The notes under the pieces: generated by a model
Told to the model about the DNA's origin: nothing
Databases searched by the model: none
What the model saw: only the letters and a program-made list of their open reading frames with translations
Shown here: positions 5,781-6,118 of the stretch, piece by piece
Position numbering within the stretch: the stretch's first letter is position 1
How the letters are laid out: every line of letters begins with the position of its first letter
Assembly: GCA_018820745.1 (NCBI GenBank)
Contig: JAHJNP010000280.1
Location: 1-6,118, forward strand
From: Gammaproteobacteria bacterium
Lineage (GTDB): Bacteria; Pseudomonadota; Gammaproteobacteria; Burkholderiales; Thiobacillaceae
Length of the DNA stretch: 6,118 bases
Direction: 5' to 3'
Program-made: the position numbers and the translations under genes

Positions 5781-6118
5781 ATGACCGAAAACCTCGAAAA
5801 CCAGTCGCAGGACAATCTCGAAACCAGCCTGGCGCAGGTGCAAACCCTGCTCGCCAAGATGCGGCTGGTGGAGGAGCTCGTCCACAAGCAGGGCGGGCCG
5901 CGGCAGGCGCTGGTCGAGAACCTGGTGCACAAGCAGAATCTGGCGGAGTTGCAGCGCAAGCTGGAAGAGCTGCACCCGGCGGACGTGGCCTACATCCTGG
6001 AAGCGCTGCCGCTGGACGAGCGGCGGCTGGTGTGGGGCCAGGTCAAGGCCGAGCGCGACGGCGAGATTCTGCTGGAGGTGTCCGACTCGGTTCGCGAATC
6101 GCTGATCGAGATGATGGA
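5781..6118 (+). CDS. mgtE: MgtE magnesium transporter, N-terminal part (runs off window)
   Basis: MgtE is an inner-membrane homodimeric Mg2+ channel/transporter whose cytosolic N-domain and CBS domains sense internal Mg2+ and gate the pore. The first 112 codons are present. They include a short charged lead (1 to about 27) and then the superhelical MgtE N-domain, with QNLAELQRKL (52-61), HPADVAYILEALP (65-77) and the following helix RRLVWGQV. The CBS and membrane domains lie beyond the window. Residues 30-37 and 45-52 (VEELVHKQ, VENLVHKQ) form a near-repeat in the lead-in helices. No Shine-Dalgarno is obvious before the ATG, although the -10 at 5749-5754 fits this start. It is transcribed divergently from qatA. 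Its G+C content (40 of 60 in one line by hand) exceeds that of the Qat genes, consistent with a core gene next to acquired DNA. Confidence 0.88.
   Translation, partial: MTENLENQSQDNLETSLAQVQTLLAKMRLVEELVHKQGGPRQALVENLVHKQNLAELQRKLEELHPADVAYILEALPLDERRLVWGQVKAERDGEILLEVSDSVRESLIEMM

Overview
The window is centred on a complete four-gene anti-phage defence operon of the known Qat type (qatABCD), all on the minus strand and read right to left from about 5349 to 356. The genes are qatA (KAP-family P-loop ATPase), qatB (Gly/Pro-rich protein of unclear biochemistry), qatC (a QueC-like PP-loop enzyme with long extensions) and qatD (TatD-type metal-dependent DNase). Junctions are very tight: qatA/qatB overlap by 1 nt, qatB/qatC by 4 nt, and qatC/qatD are 13 nt apart, so the four are almost certainly co-transcribed and translationally coupled. 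All motifs expected for the four families are present and no frame is broken, so the system looks intact. It is a described system, not a new one; the least explained part is what the QueC-like enzyme does to its partner proteins.

Layout from left to right: bases 1-79 (minus) are the first 26 codons of an IS30-family transposase, with a probable terminal inverted repeat near 111-138. Bases 139-355 are a gap without a convincing gene. Bases 356-5349 are qatD, qatC, qatB and qatA. Bases 5350-5780 are a divergent gap without a convincing gene but unusually rich in short perfect inverted repeats. Bases 5781-6118 (plus) are the first 112 codons of mgtE, a magnesium transporter, which runs off the window.

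Host: MgtE and the IS30 transposase N-terminus both resemble versions familiar from high-GC proteobacteria, most likely a betaproteobacterium; this is an impression from protein similarity, not a database result. A hand count of one 60-base line in mgtE gives about 67% G+C, against about 55% in one line of qatA and about 45% in one line of the left gap. That fits a defence cassette inserted beside a core gene (mgtE), with an insertion sequence at its other edge.

How the genes probably work together: QatA supplies NTP-driven sensing or assembly, QatC probably performs a QueC-like 7-deazaguanine (or related) ligation, QatB is a candidate partner or substrate, and QatD is a candidate nuclease effector. 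The family-level defence role is established; the division of labour is inference.
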